Origin: Schizophyllum amplum | Lineage: Eukaryota > Basidiomycota > Agaricomycetes > Agaricales > Schizophyllaceae | Assembly (NCBI GenBank): GCA_007026445.1 | Contig: VDMD01000018.1 | Span: 62,001 to 126,000 of the forward strand | DNA: 64,000 nt | Reading direction: 5' to 3' | The notes under the pieces: generated by a model | Told to the model about the DNA's origin: nothing | What the model saw: only the letters and a program-made list of their open reading frames with translations | The model's database searches: none | Shown here: positions 1-11,307 of the stretch, one piece after another | Position numbering within the stretch: position 1 is the first letter of the stretch | How the letters are laid out: every line of letters starts with the position of its first letter | Translations under genes and position numbers: made by a program

Positions 1-299
1 TCGCCTTCACAATGTTACCAGGCGCCTGTTGTTTTGTGTTGTCAGAACTCGAATATGTCAGAGGGTCGGCTGGTCGGACCGGTCGAGAATCACGCGCAAC
101 CTCCGAATCGCAAGCTTCCCCGCGCCGGCTTGCCACCTCCCCCTGCCGGTCCTCCACTCAGCGTACCGGCGTTTTACATCCAGCGCTCTCCTTGTCTTTG
201 ACCATCACTATCGCAGACTCTCTCGTAGCAGCCGGAAGCACAGATTCCATCCCAACCTCTACACCTCGAAGGACATCCTCGCAGTCTCCATCTCACACC

Positions 300-2363
300 A
301 TGGTTCTCGTAACGCCCTTAACGAAGCTACTGGGATCCGTGTGTGCGTATCCTCTCAACTGTATCCGAGAGAAGAGCTCATCTTACCGTAGGCCGCTCGT
401 GCAAGGGGGGATGCAATGGTAAGAGACCTGTGCTGAGATCGCAGTCCAGCGCTGTGGCCGCAGGTCGCTCACGACCATGTAGGGTCGGTGTTCCGAGTCT
501 CGCTGCTGCTGTCTCGGAGGCGGGGGCGTTAGGTGGGTGCTATTACCACACCGTACGGGAACTGGTACTGATCGCCCTTGCTTTCTCCTGTACGAACCCG
601 CCCCTCCTCGACGCTGTGACCAAACGTCCAATCAACGCCTCCTTCATCCTCCGCTTCCTCTGCTTCCCCTCTTTCCCCTCCACGCCTCCGTGCTATCCTA
701 CGCTTGCTTATCTGGTTTCTCCCGCCACACGATCTTCAGGCATCCTCACCGCGCTCACTCAGCCGTCGCCCGACGCATTGCGCGAAGCGATCCGCGAGAC
801 GCGCCGCTTGACCTCCAAGCCGTTCGGCGTGAACATCACCCTTCTACCGACTATCAATCCTCCGGACTACGAGGGGTACGCACGCGCGGCAATTGAGGAG
901 GGCGTCAGGATCTTTGAGACGGCGGGCAATGCGCGTGAGTACTGTTTGCTGCTTCGTGCTCTGTTCCACCTATGTTTCTGCGTCGTTCTGCTGGGCGCTG
1001 GCCTTTTCCTGTGCGCTGGCCATCTCCTCACCCCGGCATCGCTTGCCTGCCTCCGTTCCCCCTTGCCCATATCATACATTCTCGCGGGCGGCGGAAATTT
1101 TGGCACGGAGATACACTGATGGACTGTATATGCAGCTGGCCCTATGGGGAGGTTTCTGAGGAGCAAGGCATGCTGACGGGTCCTTTTCATCTTTAGCGGG
1201 TGCGCTCATCAAGTTCTTCAAGAGCCAGGGCTGCATCGTGATCCACAAGTGCACGACCATCCGGCACGCGAAGGTAGGCAATCCCCAGCTCGGGCTCGGA
1301 CTTTCACAACCCAGAACCCCGGCTTGAATTTCCTTCTCAAACAGCGGCGTGGCTGAACTCCTTTGTAGAGCGCGGAGAAGCACGGTGTCGACGTGTTGAG
1401 CATCGATGGGTTCGAATGTGAGTTCCTGCAATACCCTCTTCGCCGAACAATTATGTTGATGCGATATGGCAGGCGCGGGACACCCGGGAGAGGAAGATGT
1501 CGGTGGCTTGGTTTTGGTGAGTGCGGTCTGGCGCTTTGTGCATCAATATTCTGACCGGTCGTCACGCATAGCTGGCGCGTGCGGCGCAAGAGCTGAAGAT
1601 CCCGTACATTGCATCGGGAGGCATTGCGGACGCGCGGGGCGTCGCGGGCGTGCTGGCGCTGGGGGCTTGTGGGGCCAATATGGGTGCGCCTGGCCAACGC
1701 CTTGTTCAGTCAAAGACACGGCTAACACGGAAGGTTAGGAACGCGGTTCATGTGCACCGTCGAGAGGTACGTACCAAGGGGGAGCTGACTTTGTCTGTGT
1801 CGTGTTATTGACTGTTCATTTCGCGCAGCCCGATCCATCAGAATATCAAGAACAAGATTGTGGAGTCGAAGGAGCAGGATACGGTGCACATATTCCGCAC
1901 GCTGCACAACACGGCGCGGGTGTTCAAGAACAAGGTGCGTGGGCTAGACTGGCAACAGTCATTGAAACCCCGCCATAGTATACGGCGGACACAAGGCTTA
2001 CGGGTCTTTAGGTGTCCATGGAAGTCGTATCCATCGAGCGCAAGCCGGGCGGCGCCAAATTCGAGGACGTGCGCGAGTTAGTTTCTGGGTTGCGCGGGAA
2101 GAAGGGGTACGAGCTGGGTGATCCGGATTATGGGGTGAGTGGCGTCGCTGTGTCTACTCCTTATGCTTGAGTTTGCTTTATGTGCTCGATCTACTCCATG
2201 TCCTCGATGTGCTGACTCGGCTTCGTAGATCTGGAGCGCATCCCAATCCATGGGTGTCATCAACGACATCCCGACTTGTCAGGACCTGGTGGGCAGGATT
2301 GAGAGGGAAGTGGAGGATATCATCGGCGGGTTGAGCAAGGTGGTGGTCAAGGCGAAGTTATAG
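300..2363 (+). CDS. nitronate monooxygenase (2-nitropropane dioxygenase family)
   Basis: FMN-dependent oxidation of alkyl nitronates is the known role of the family. Twelve exons join without any frame break: 300-340, 392-418, 483-532, 740-934, 1197-1273, 1369-1417, 1473-1516, 1572-1683, 1739-1766, 1829-1934, 2012-2134 and 2229-2363. They total 987 nt, giving 328 residues, close to the usual family length. Diagnostic blocks in order are QGGMQW near the N-terminus, KPFGVNITLLP, IVIHKCTT, GFECAGHPGEED (flavin/active-site region), PYIASGGIAD, GANMGTRF and RTLHNTARVFKNK. The ATG at 300 is chosen because it opens directly into TPLTKLLG, where the family starts. The 207-nt and 262-nt introns are long for this window. 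I see no transit peptide, so a cytosolic or peroxisomal location is open. Substrate is not shown by the sequence. Confidence 0.93.
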
Positions 2364-2656
2364 AACGTGCGTATTCTGCAAGGACAGGCGCACGTGTGTG
2401 TATCTCACCGTGCCGTCTGTAACGATTGTACGACGAATTATCCTGTGACATTGCCGACTATATCCTACTCTCTCAGTCTGCCTCGGGGTCGCGTGGCTGA
2501 ATATGTCGACCATCATCAAACAAGCTTTCGAACGGCAGCAAAGCCTGTCGAGCAGACACAACATACGCAAACACGTTGCACTTTTCGTGCTCGGAAGTTC
2601 CGACTTGATTCTGGGCATTGTAACGCTCCAATCTTCGTAGAAAAGATGAAAAAAGA
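2364..2656. other. intergenic, 3' region of nitronate monooxygenase
   Basis: I see no gene here. The stretch holds the 3' end region of the nitronate monooxygenase gene and, at its right end, the poly-T (plus-strand A-run) terminator of the minus-strand tRNA. Confidence 0.6.
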
Positions 2657-2738
2657 CGACGCCTGCAGGATTCGAACCTGCGCCCTCAAAGAGGAAGAGA
2701 TTTCTAATCTCTCGCGTTAACCACTCCGCCAAAGCGCC
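2657..2738 (-). tRNA. tRNA-Ser (anticodon AGA)
   Basis: The minus strand folds into a type II tRNA with a long variable arm. The acceptor stem GGCGCTT pairs with AGGCGTC through two G-U wobbles, the discriminator base is G, and the D-stem is GCG/CGC. The anticodon stem AGAGA/TCTCT closes loop TTAGAAA, so the anticodon is AGA (serine). The T-arm is GCAGG-TTCGAAT-CCTGC, which also supplies the B box. There is no intron. A run of six T follows on the minus strand at 2649-2654 as a Pol III terminator. Confidence 0.95.
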
Positions 2739-2860
2739 TTGTAACGAGTGAAGAGTAAATGTTTGTCGTTGTTTCTCCGCGTTGTCACATGCGAGGAACA
2801 AGCTTTGACACGTGGCGCGAAGCTTCCTTCTTTGGTTCTTGTGCCCGCTTTGGGCATGCC

Positions 2861-2950
2861 TTGTCCTAGCTTGTCCTGAACCCCATATGTGCATAAAGGA
2901 AAACCCGGATTCTGCCCGAATGACAGTCTGTCTGTATATAAGCATCGTGG
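2861..2950 (+). promoter_or_regulatory. conserved promoter module of the F-box/LRR gene (locus A copy)
   Basis: A block with TTGTCCTGAACCCC, then TATGTGCATAAAGG, then CCGAATG and a TATA box (TGTATATAAGC at 2933-2943), lies about 110 nt upstream of the ATG at 3050. The same block, in the same order and spacing, precedes the paralogous gene at 49041 and recurs as an orphan at 8701-8810. Conservation between paralogs and the TATA box make this the likely core promoter. Confidence 0.6.
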
Positions 2951-3049
2951 TTATGGACACACACAGACTCCCATACGACCAAGTCCCCCGAATCATACGG
3001 CGTGCAGGACACGTCTTGTCGCTCAGCGCATGTGCAGCATAGCGGGAGG

Positions 3050-4896
3050 ATGAACGAAATACATCATTACAATGTGCGTTCGCTTGCTCTTGTGTCATAA
3101 CATTTGCTAAGGGATACCCGTAGCGTTCGAACGCATCAGCGACATCGACTCGATATGCTCAGTCGCAGACGCTCGCTGGCCGTGCCTTGCATCCGCAGCT
3201 CAACTGGTTCGGTCAAACTGGTGCATGGCTCCCTCCGAACTCTGCGGCGTTGAGAAACACAGGAGACGTATCATCAGGCGATCCGCGGCCAGCGAGTGGG
3301 CAACTCTACCGTACAAGCCATGCTGCTCAGCAAGAACATCATGCTTCATTACCATGTTATCACTCCAGCCCCCACGTTGGTATAACTCCCCGACAGGATC
3401 AGCGTCGTACGAATACCGCCCTGCAAGGAAATGTTGTCGATGCGCAGAACACTTCTCCGACTCAATTTATGGTGCCGGACGATGGATATTATCGGCCGTG
3501 GACAATGCCCTCGTCCGCCTGCGATCCCCCAAGGTTGGACGACAAAAATCTTCCCCCCATCAGTCGACTTCCAGCAGAGCTTCTATCCCTCATTCTCCTG
3601 CATGTTCCCTCCTCGCAGCTGTGTATGGCGACGCTAAGTCCTCGCGCCACGCCGCTGGTTCTCAGCCATGTATGTGGTCATTGGCGGGACGTCGCCATCG
3701 GTCTTCCTGCCCTCTGGCAGCGACTCGCGCTGGGCGTATGTTCTCGCAAGGGCAGACACCAGCACCTCGAGCTCGCGAGAACATACGTTCATCGAGCGGG
3801 CGGCCAGCGACTGTCCATTCACTACTACGACCTGGACTACTACAACATCTCCAAGAACTTTCATCGAGTGGTGACCGCGGGTCAGAAACTGCCGATTCCG
3901 TCGTTCGGGGATCGCTGCTTCTGCACCCTTGACTTCGTCATGGAGCACATCGCGCAGGTCGAAGTCCTACACCTCACTATCGGGCATTTGTCTTGCCATA
4001 GACTGTCCTCTATACGCGCAGGAGCGGCGGCCACGCTTCGGGACCTTCAATTGCATTTCATCGAAGGCGGCGAGCAAGTGTCAACGGTGTCACCCCTGTA
4101 CTCCTCCGCTCCGCTGTTGCGCAAACTAGACTGGACTGGAGAGCTGGGTATATGTCGCATTCCTGCTCCCAACGCCGTCCCGTGGTCGCAACTGGTGGTC
4201 GTGCACTTCGAGGAGTCGCCCATCGGTCATGATGCATTTCTGAACATCATGGCGCACGGCGGCATTCTCAGCACCATATCCGTTCGTGTATCCCACCTAA
4301 TAGCCCCAACACTTCCGCGTTCCGATATGGTCTATCAGGATACGCTGGTGGAACTTAACGTATACAGCGACGGTCCGCTTGACGAGGTTTTTGGACGGCT
4401 GTGGCTGCCTTCTCTCCGTAACCTCTCCATCGAGGCGAAGGGTCGTCACAGCGATAGATGGCCATTTACCGACGCGCGCACACTGCAACAATTTCTGTCT
4501 AGAATATCCTATGGTCTGGACTCATTCAGTATGTGGCCTAGCGGCACTCTTGACGAAGATACCCTCCTCCCAATCCTGGCTCTTCCGCAGATGTCGACTC
4601 TATCGTCCTTCGATGCGCAAATTCCTTACATCGGCGATCCTTTCTTCCGACAACTACGACCAGCGCGAGATAACATTGTCCCGCTGATGCCGCATCTGAA
4701 GAAACTCGTTGTAGGCGAATGCTTGACGAGCGATGGGGTCATCGCACGCATGCTCCGCTCCCGCGTCAAGTACTCCTACCCCCTTCAGCACTTTCAGGTC
4801 CAATTCAAGCGCTCAGAGGAGGGCCAGCACATACTGGATGCTGCGCTACTACGACAGCTGGAGGCGATGGGCTTCGTAGCACGAGACAGCTACTGA
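3050..4896 (+). CDS. F-box/LRR protein (locus A copy)
   Basis: Predicted substrate receptor of an SCF ubiquitin ligase; its targets are unknown. Exon 1 (3050-3073) encodes only eight residues, followed by a 50-nt intron (3074-3123) and one long exon, giving about 598 residues. The start is supported by the paralog at 47251-49041, which has the same tiny first exon and the same NASAT sequence right after the intron. Residues 1-140 are low complexity (His, Gln, Ser, Pro). The F-box lies at about residues 150-200 (ISRLPAELLSLILLHV, LVLSHVCGHWRDVAIGLPALW). The rest carries degenerate leucine-rich repeats and ends in ARDSY, as the paralog ends in IRDSY. It converges on the broken Pro/Gln gene with 97 bp between them, as in locus B. 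Confidence 0.88.
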
Positions 4897-4993
4897 ATTT
4901 TCATGCTGTCCATAATTGTAGTGATACATCATACATAGTTGATAAATAGGACATTGTATGCGACAATGGGTCACTGGATGACGAGAATGCTCA

Positions 4994-7900
4994 CTACGTG
5001 GTGTTTCCCGTCCACACAACGCAGTCCGTGTTCCCTATCGCCAGTTTGATGACGGCTTCCAGGTGCGCTGCCCTCGACACGCGATACCAGTCGTCAGTTG
5101 ATGTGATGACGATGTTGCCCCCTCGCTTGACGCCGGTTCGTTGGAGAAAGTAGAAGTATTGAACCTCGTCAGCCCAAAGATGGTGGCTAAAGTCCCGAGC
5201 ATATTCGACCTGCAATAGAGATAGGGTGCGAGCCCGAAGGACGCTCAAAACGTCACCGATGCGAACGTCGGTCTTGGCGATGACCAATGACATCACGAAA
5301 ATCCCCGAACGCGGGCGTGCGATTGTAAGCGCTTGCAATCCCACGCTTTCGGCTGCAAGCTACGTTATCGCATCAGTTCGTATGTATGCGTATGTCTGTA
5401 GATAGCGTCAGATTTTGCAAGGCCAGCATGCCGCATGTATGCCGCTAGTATTCCGCTTGCAATCCATTGTCGTGCAAACACAACAGGTAGCACTGCTCCT
5501 TATAGTTGACGAATATTCATCTTACTTGCCAATGCATAGCGGGTACTCAATCAATGCCATTGCTGGATATTGCGGGATAAATGTCACTAAAAATGACGAT
5601 AATATATTGCAGAGCTATGCTAGACTACAACTACATGGTATACAACGAACCTGCGCATGGGCAGCCACACACAGATACCACATCCATCACCTGATCACCT
5701 TCTCGCGCCGGCAAACCATCCTCGGAAAAGACAAACCATATCAGCATTAGCTGACTACTTACCGTACGAACACAAGCGTCAATCACAACTACATGAAACA
5801 TTAGCAGATGACCACACGTAAATATGTGGGCAACTTACAACGAAACGATGAAGCCCAGCTGCGCCGCGCATACACACGATCGCTGACATACGTAAGCAGA
5901 GGCAAGGCTGCCGTCAACGAGCACTCACTTAGTTGAGGGCGGAAGCCGCAAGAGACAATGACTTAAAAGGCATGGCAACGACTACAAGGCCTATACCAGA
6001 CGATCGGGCGGCCCGACTCGCAGTCGTAGCACAATCTAAACAAGTAATGAGAAGAGCGGGCAAAGACTGAGCACGGCAGACGTACATCAAACTGTCCCAG
6101 TGTAAAGCGAAACCCGACTTGAGCGAGCACCTGCGCCGCGGGATTCGCTAGCGTAAACCAAGGCCGTGATGAAGAGGCCGGCTGCGTACAGCTTTCGCAT
6201 ACTCGAGAAGTACAACTCGGGCGGCGCGAAGACACTAACAGGGGTGTGAGGGGAGGGCGAGGGAAGGGCAGGGGCGGCGAGTGTCCTACGAGGCGAGACG
6301 GGGTTGACAATGTCTTTATCGTCCGGGCGTCGACTTCGAAAGCAATCAGCGCACAGTCAAAGATGGCTGCCGTTGGCACGCACTATCGGACTCGTCTCGT
6401 AGCTTGCAGGCGTGCATTCCCAGCCGTGCGACGAACTTCCTTCAACATGCCCTGGCCCGAGCTGCCTTCAACACCGCGGTTGCCAGCGCTACGCCGGGCA
6501 AGGATCGTGCGTTGGAGACGCGGTCATGTTTCCACGATGGAGCAACGGCGGAATTCAGGCCAGAGAGGCCACCGCTTGATCGACAACGGTGGGGGGAAGC
6601 AGGGAACAAAACTGTTGGGACGCGACCGTTTTGAATGTCCGCCCACCTTTGTACGTGCTTGTTTGTCAACGAGAGTGACCACGTGATCTGAATCAGACGC
6701 CGCGTCGTGCGGCGGGCTGCTCCGGCGCTGCCCCGCGGGTAAGCACCTGCACGTACTGGGGCGGCGGTCCACGTCCACTGCTGCCTAAACACAACATTGG
6801 CGCGCTAGCTGCGAAGGCGGCGGTACTCTGGAGGGTTTGTCCCTAGTAGTAGTGGGCTATCTACTTACCTACGCCTGATTAGCGGTAGGCAATCAGTGCA
6901 CAATAGCATGAAAGCTCATGCTGGCATGGCGTGGGGTTGCCAGCCGATTGCAAGCGATTTTGTGGAATTGGAAGCCGCCCCGTCGCCGGCGTGGGATTGC
7001 AATCGCCGTTTTCGGTTACAATCACATTCGAGCGTTCCGGGATTTTCGTGATGGACTCGAGCTTATGAGCCTGCACTGTCGTCCAGCCCTCGCGGCTTCG
7101 TCCCACTGAGTCCGCGGTAAGGCATGCAAAATACGTGTGTTGCAAATTGGGCGCGCGTCGCAGGATGCTGTAGAGGTCGTTCACCGAGATCGGCTCTGTG
7201 ACATCCAGGCTCCAGAGCTTCTCCCACGTTTCTACGACGGAAACGATGCAAACGCCACCGGGGCGCCTGAAGGATGCAGGCTGGCTGATAATGACGCGAC
7301 CTTCTTCTGGCCTCTGCCAGCCCATACCTGCATCAGTTATGTTCATGTCCGTATGCGGGGTCTGAGCCGCATAGCTCGTCGCCTCTCCATCCACAGCGGC
7401 TGGTAGGTCGGCAGGCTTCTCATGGACAGCGACATCAGCCTTAGGTGCGTGAAGGGTTTGAGGCAAAGTTGCCGAAGGAGACTGCACCACATATGGCGCA
7501 GGCGAGGGTTCAGGCGGAGACATGTGCGTGGCTTGCCTGGCTGATTTCCTGTGTGGTCGGGCTCGACGGGGCGCGTACGGAGAAAACGACGCATAAGGAG
7601 AAGGTTGGATTTGCGGATCTTGATTGTTGTACGACGCCGGAGGGGGAGCTTGCGCTTGTGCTTGCATCGGACGCTGCGAATGTGCCGGTTGCCTCAATTG
7701 TGTCGTCCCACCAGCTGCAGGAGACGCAAAAGGCTCTTCCAAAAGCGGCTGCTGATACTGTACGCCGATATCCCAGGGCGACCAGGGAGAAGCCTCCGGC
7801 AGCGGCCTGGGATCCACTCTGGGCGCGTGGGGCGTTGGCGGAGGAGCATCGCTCGCATGAGTGTCATGCTGGGGAGAAGGCGGCGGTATAACGCGAGTTG

Positions 7901-8148
7901 GCGGTGTATGATACTGTCCATCGGTACGCAGAGCAGAGCGTTGAGGTCCTTGTGGCTGTTGATGCGGGGAGTACTTTAGTGGCGACGGTGGATTTTGATA
8001 TCGGAATCCTGAGGCGGAATACGCCATACGCCCTCCGCTCGTGGTTCCGTCCATTGGTGGTGTTCCTGGTGCCCAGCGGACGCCGTACATCTGAGGCTGA
8101 GGCCGACTCATTGGTGGTCGAAGACGGTCAATGAGTATACGAGAATAT
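4994..8148 (-). pseudogene. Pro/Gln-rich protein gene, disrupted copy (locus A)
   Basis: Paralog of the intact gene at 45813-47171. The N-terminal part (8111 down to 7054) keeps RPQPQMYGVRWAPGTPP, ALRTDGQY, SYNNQ, PYAPRRARPH and the C-terminal domain start SFRRPGGVCIVSVVETW. After HKLES the frame runs into a 1763-bp insert (5291-7053). The gene resumes as LVIAKTDVRIGDVLSVL and continues to the stop at 4994-4996. The codon aligned with the start ATG of the intact copy is ATA (8146-8148), and one extra base follows it, so translation could begin only at the internal ATG at 8111. Read through the insert, the N-terminal part ends at a stop near 6879. Two lesions of different kinds make this a likely pseudogene. 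A shortened 410-residue product cannot be ruled out. Confidence 0.8.
5291..7053. mobile_element. non-autonomous DNA transposon-like insert with terminal inverted repeats
   Basis: The ends are inverted repeats: 5291-5312 (CATCACGAAAATCCCCGAAC...) and the reverse complement of 7032-7053 match at 21 of 22 positions. Subterminal TTGCAATC motifs occur twice near each end in mirrored orientation (5333, 5457 / 6946, 6995), as transposase-binding repeats do. The insert splits a coding sequence whose paralog is continuous. The flanks GACCAATGA | GACTCGAG imply duplication of GA only (or 2-3 bp), which does not clearly fit hAT (8 bp) or Tc1/mariner (TA). No transposase is recognisable inside; the internal frames are unremarkable. 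Superfamily is not assigned. Confidence 0.75.
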
Positions 8149-8178
8149 AAGGCGTGCCAACAGTGCGTGTAGGAACAA

Positions 8179-8228
8179 CTGATGACGGGTCAGGCCTGGC
8201 GGCATTGCCACATACTCAGGGCACTCAC
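8179..8228 (-). other. conserved 5' leader intron of the Pro/Gln gene (locus A)
   Basis: On the minus strand GTGAGTGCCCTGAGTATG...CATCAG is closely similar to the intron at 45732-45778 upstream of the intact paralog, and the exon sequence before it (CCTGGTGCTTGTC) is also shared. This points to a spliced 5' leader or small upstream exon in both copies. In B the leader frame closes at a TAA before the main ATG. Confidence 0.5.
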
Positions 8229-8700
8229 CTTAATGAATACGACAAGCACCAGGTCGTCGTCTATAGTTGTTCGCGGAAAGTGTCAGGCTGCGTCGCGGCG
8301 TAGCGCTGAATGGCCGGTGAAGTGCGTTGTGGGGCAAGGATCGTGAGTCAGGCGTAAATGGTGGCGAGGTGGACCTCGTATGCGGCACCGGTCTCGTATA
8401 AGTATGACCTTATCCTAGATAACATAGCATTATTACTGTTGAGAATGCCGGGAGGAACAACAGGAAGGAAGCACGTCGGACGGAAGGGCCAGAGCATATG
8501 ATGATTTATCGGGCCGATGTATTGCTTATTGTTCGTTGAGGACTGTCGATTCCCTGTGCCGACTTGCAACGCGAATTGATCACGAAACGGGACAAGTACT
8601 AGTAGCATTGAGAGACTCAGATAGCAGGAGCTGCATGAGAAGGCAGTCTAAGAGTTACGGTGTGACATGTGACAGTGTATAATAATTGTTCCCGCTGAGT

Positions 8701-8810
8701 CGCTTGTCCAAGCAATGTCCAAGCCTGAACCGACCTGAACCCCGTATATGCAACAAGGAGTGCTCGAAGTTCACTCGAATGGCGGTCCCCTAGCATATAT
8801 GTAAGGACGC
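8701..8810 (+). promoter_or_regulatory. orphan copy of the F-box/LRR promoter module
   Basis: The order CCTGAACCCCGTATATG, AAGGAGTGC, CACTCGAATGGC, then CATATATGTAAGG matches the promoter of the F-box/LRR gene at 49041 over about 75 nt, with a decayed TATA box. No F-box/LRR coding sequence follows. Immediately downstream is the 3' end of the minus-strand F-box/propeller gene, so any residual activity would make antisense RNA to it. Confidence 0.5.
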
Positions 8811-8834
8811 TAACCACAGGGTGGTAAAGAAGTC

Positions 8835-10604
8835 CTATACAAAACTCGCAACAAGCAAAGAACCATCGTCCCACATAGCGCACAACTTTCCCGACGCCGG
8901 ATCGAAGCAACGACTCCTCCACCATCTACGGCTGACCCCATTGACGGAGAGCCTAACCGCGGATCCAGAAAGTCTCTTCTCGTCATCCTCTGTGTACGAG
9001 ACATGGATCTTCATATTCTGCTCCCTGCGATACCTCTCGCCTGTATCCACGAAGACATGCCCGGCATCGCATGCCACCATCGCCACTGCGGTGGTCTTGT
9101 CTGCGAGCGCTTCTCCGTACTCGGGCACAACGGCGAAATACGCCTCCGCTTGACGCGTGGCTTCCAGGTCTATCCCGAGGACGTACGAGTGCAAGGTGCT
9201 CTCCACGTCCTGCTGGCGGGTGCGCACGTGGAACACAAAGGGCTCGTCAGGCGCAGGGCGGAGGGGGTAAAGCAGCAGCTGGTTCTCTCCGATGCACCTG
9301 GTCAGCGACGGCCACAGGCGACCGATGTTTCCCGTGGCGTCCGATGGCCATTCATAGACGGATATTTTCGCGCGTAGATCTAGGGCGTCGGTCTCCCCGC
9401 TGGCACGAACGACTGCGACAGGATCCGCGAGATCGTAAGGTTTGCCTACGAGTATGCACCTGTTACCAGTGAGGACCATACGCTACACGGTCCTCCATGA
9501 GCTGTATATGACGGGCTAGAGGCCAGAAGGCTCACCATATCGCGCGAGTTACCAAACATATGCTCCCACGAAATCCGCCTGTCATGTATGAAATCCCAGA
9601 CGAACGCATAATTGTTGTCAGCAAATGCCAGGCGCGTGTCATCAAGATAGAAGCGGCTGTTGGGCTGGAGAAGATGGAATAATTCACGCGTAGAGGACAC
9701 GAGCCGAAACTGAGGGCGTTCGGCCTCAAGGTGGACGTCGTAAACATAAATTCGCCAAGACTCGTCGCGCGACCTGTGAGCGGTTTTCGTAAGTGGTAGG
9801 AGAGCTTGAGTACGTGATGTACGTACTCTGCTCTCGCATTCGTTACAACTCTAAGAGCCGTCCCGTTCTTGACAAACTGGTAGGCACTAACGACAGAGTC
9901 CATAAAGGGCTTCAATAGACCCGGCTCCTCCCGCGCGCTGAAAGGCAACGTCGCGACCTCTGCAGGAGCGTCGAGATCGACTCGCCAAAGCGCGATATCA
10001 CCGGAGTATGCAAGTAAAAGCACGTAGCGTCCCCCGGGCAAGAGAAGTATGTCGTGGAAATCGAAACAATCTGGCATTGGTACGGCCATTGGAAAGATGG
10101 TCGCCTGACGCGAATGCAGTTTGGGCGGCTTCTTCGATCGCCCGCGCGAGGCAGAAGCGGTCGTCAAAGCGCGCAGGCATCGTCCTGGCGCGGTGGCAAA
10201 GCGCTCCAAGTCCTGTACGGTCATCCTTGCTATGGTAGACGGCGACAAGGGCATTCCATGCGCCGTGGCGGTCCTCCGGGCAATGGCTACCCATGACCGA
10301 AGTTCGCACGACGCAGCGTTCAGTGCCGTGCACGTCTGTCGTATCATCATCAGAGACCCGAATGTATCGAGGAGCATAACAGATGTATGCTTACTCGCCG
10401 CATAGAGAGCACGTCCATCGGAAGCGAAAACCGAATGATGACCTCGACGATTTCCGATGGGAGCTCGAGGAGGCGAAAGACTGCCGGCGTCGTAGAGCTT
10501 TTGTCTCGCGTCTTGGAGCGACCCCTTCGTCCTACATCAGAAAGAGTGCGCAAGAGTCTTCTGGGTCGAAGATTCTCGCCGAGAGTTTCCACTGCCAGGC
10601 GCAT
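8835..10604 (-). CDS. F-box protein with propeller-like C-terminal region (intact copy, locus A)
   Basis: Four exons, 10604-10395, 10335-9827, 9773-9536 and 9482-8835, total 1605 nt (534 residues) with no frame break; all three introns (53-59 nt) are at the same places in the paralog at 49484-52248. The F-box is at about residues 45-95 (FRLLELPSEIVEVIIRFSLP, then MRRTCTALNAASCELRSW). The C-terminal two thirds contains spaced propeller-blade-like strands such as GDIALWRVDL, NYAFVWDF and SGEALADK-type loops, ending GSLLVASFV. It is probably an SCF adaptor, with unknown substrate. It is transcribed toward the orphan promoter at 8701-8810. Calling the C-terminal region a beta-propeller is inference from repeat spacing, not from a recognised WD40 consensus. 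Confidence 0.82.
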
Positions 10605-10944
10605 GGCGCGAGCACTGATCTTGACTCAGCGGCGGAGCTGAAAGGGCCACAGAAGGGCCGCGCAGCCCTTGTGCCTCTCAAGATCTGAGGCCTAGAGTGA
10701 ATGAGAGTGAGGTGTTGTGCTGGATGTTGCGTTGAAGATAAGTAAGACGGAAGCAAGATGGAAGTTGGAATCAACGTGTCGAACCTGTGTCGAACTTTGA
10801 CGAAGTGCTCGGACGTCGGACCGTAGGCATAGGCCACGTGTAGTCCTGCTCGGCCCGGCCTTGCCTTTACTCAGCCACTCACCGAGTCGCTTGCGTCCGT
10901 CCCCTACCACTCTCTGCACCTGTAGTTTCTTGTCAGTGTCGAAA

Positions 10945-11307
10945 ATGTTCGAGAAGGTGCGTCGCAGCTCCCTCTCTCTTACGCAGGACCTTAAACCTCG
11001 CCCAGTTGACTTCGTGGTGGTCCCCCGCACCCGCTCCCGCGCCGCCAGCGAAGTTCGATCCGACCGACCCGAAGCAGAACCCGCTCAATCCTCAGGGTCT
11101 CAAGCCGTGCGTCCAGACTTATGATTCTACAACCCATCTGACGATAACGCTATTGCTGGGTGATGTAGGTGCTGCGCCTGCCCACAGACGAAGCGGGCGC
11201 GCGACGACTGCTTCCTTGCGAACGGCCCCGAAGCTGCTGATGGGAAGTGCAAGGAGCTCGTTCTGCAACACGTAGCGTGCATGCGTGGCCTCGGCTTCAA
11301 CATCTAG
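10945..11307 (+). CDS. COX17: cytochrome c oxidase copper chaperone COX17
   Basis: Delivers Cu(I) in the mitochondrial intermembrane space to Sco1 and Cox11 for cytochrome c oxidase assembly. Three exons, 10945-10956, 11006-11106 and 11169-11307, give 83 residues, the normal length for the family. The protein has a Pro/Ala-rich start (SWWSPAPAPAPP), then KFDPTDPKQNPLNPQGLKPC, the copper site KPCCACP, and two CX9C halves (CPQTKRARDDC and CKELVLQHVAC), ending MRGLGFNI. Exon 1 supplies only MFEK; it is chosen because it is the first ATG joined by consensus splice sites to the conserved block. The gene is divergent from the F-box gene at 10604 with 340 bp between starts. Confidence 0.95.

Noticed and set aside
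2358..3098. 246-codon minus-strand frame spanning the tRNA gene
   Set aside because: A frame through a tRNA and a promoter is a chance frame; the tRNA structure is unambiguous.
5963..6686. Open frames inside the TIR element as a possible transposase
   Set aside because: About 140 codons each, no DDE/D-like spacing or known transposase blocks; treated as non-coding.
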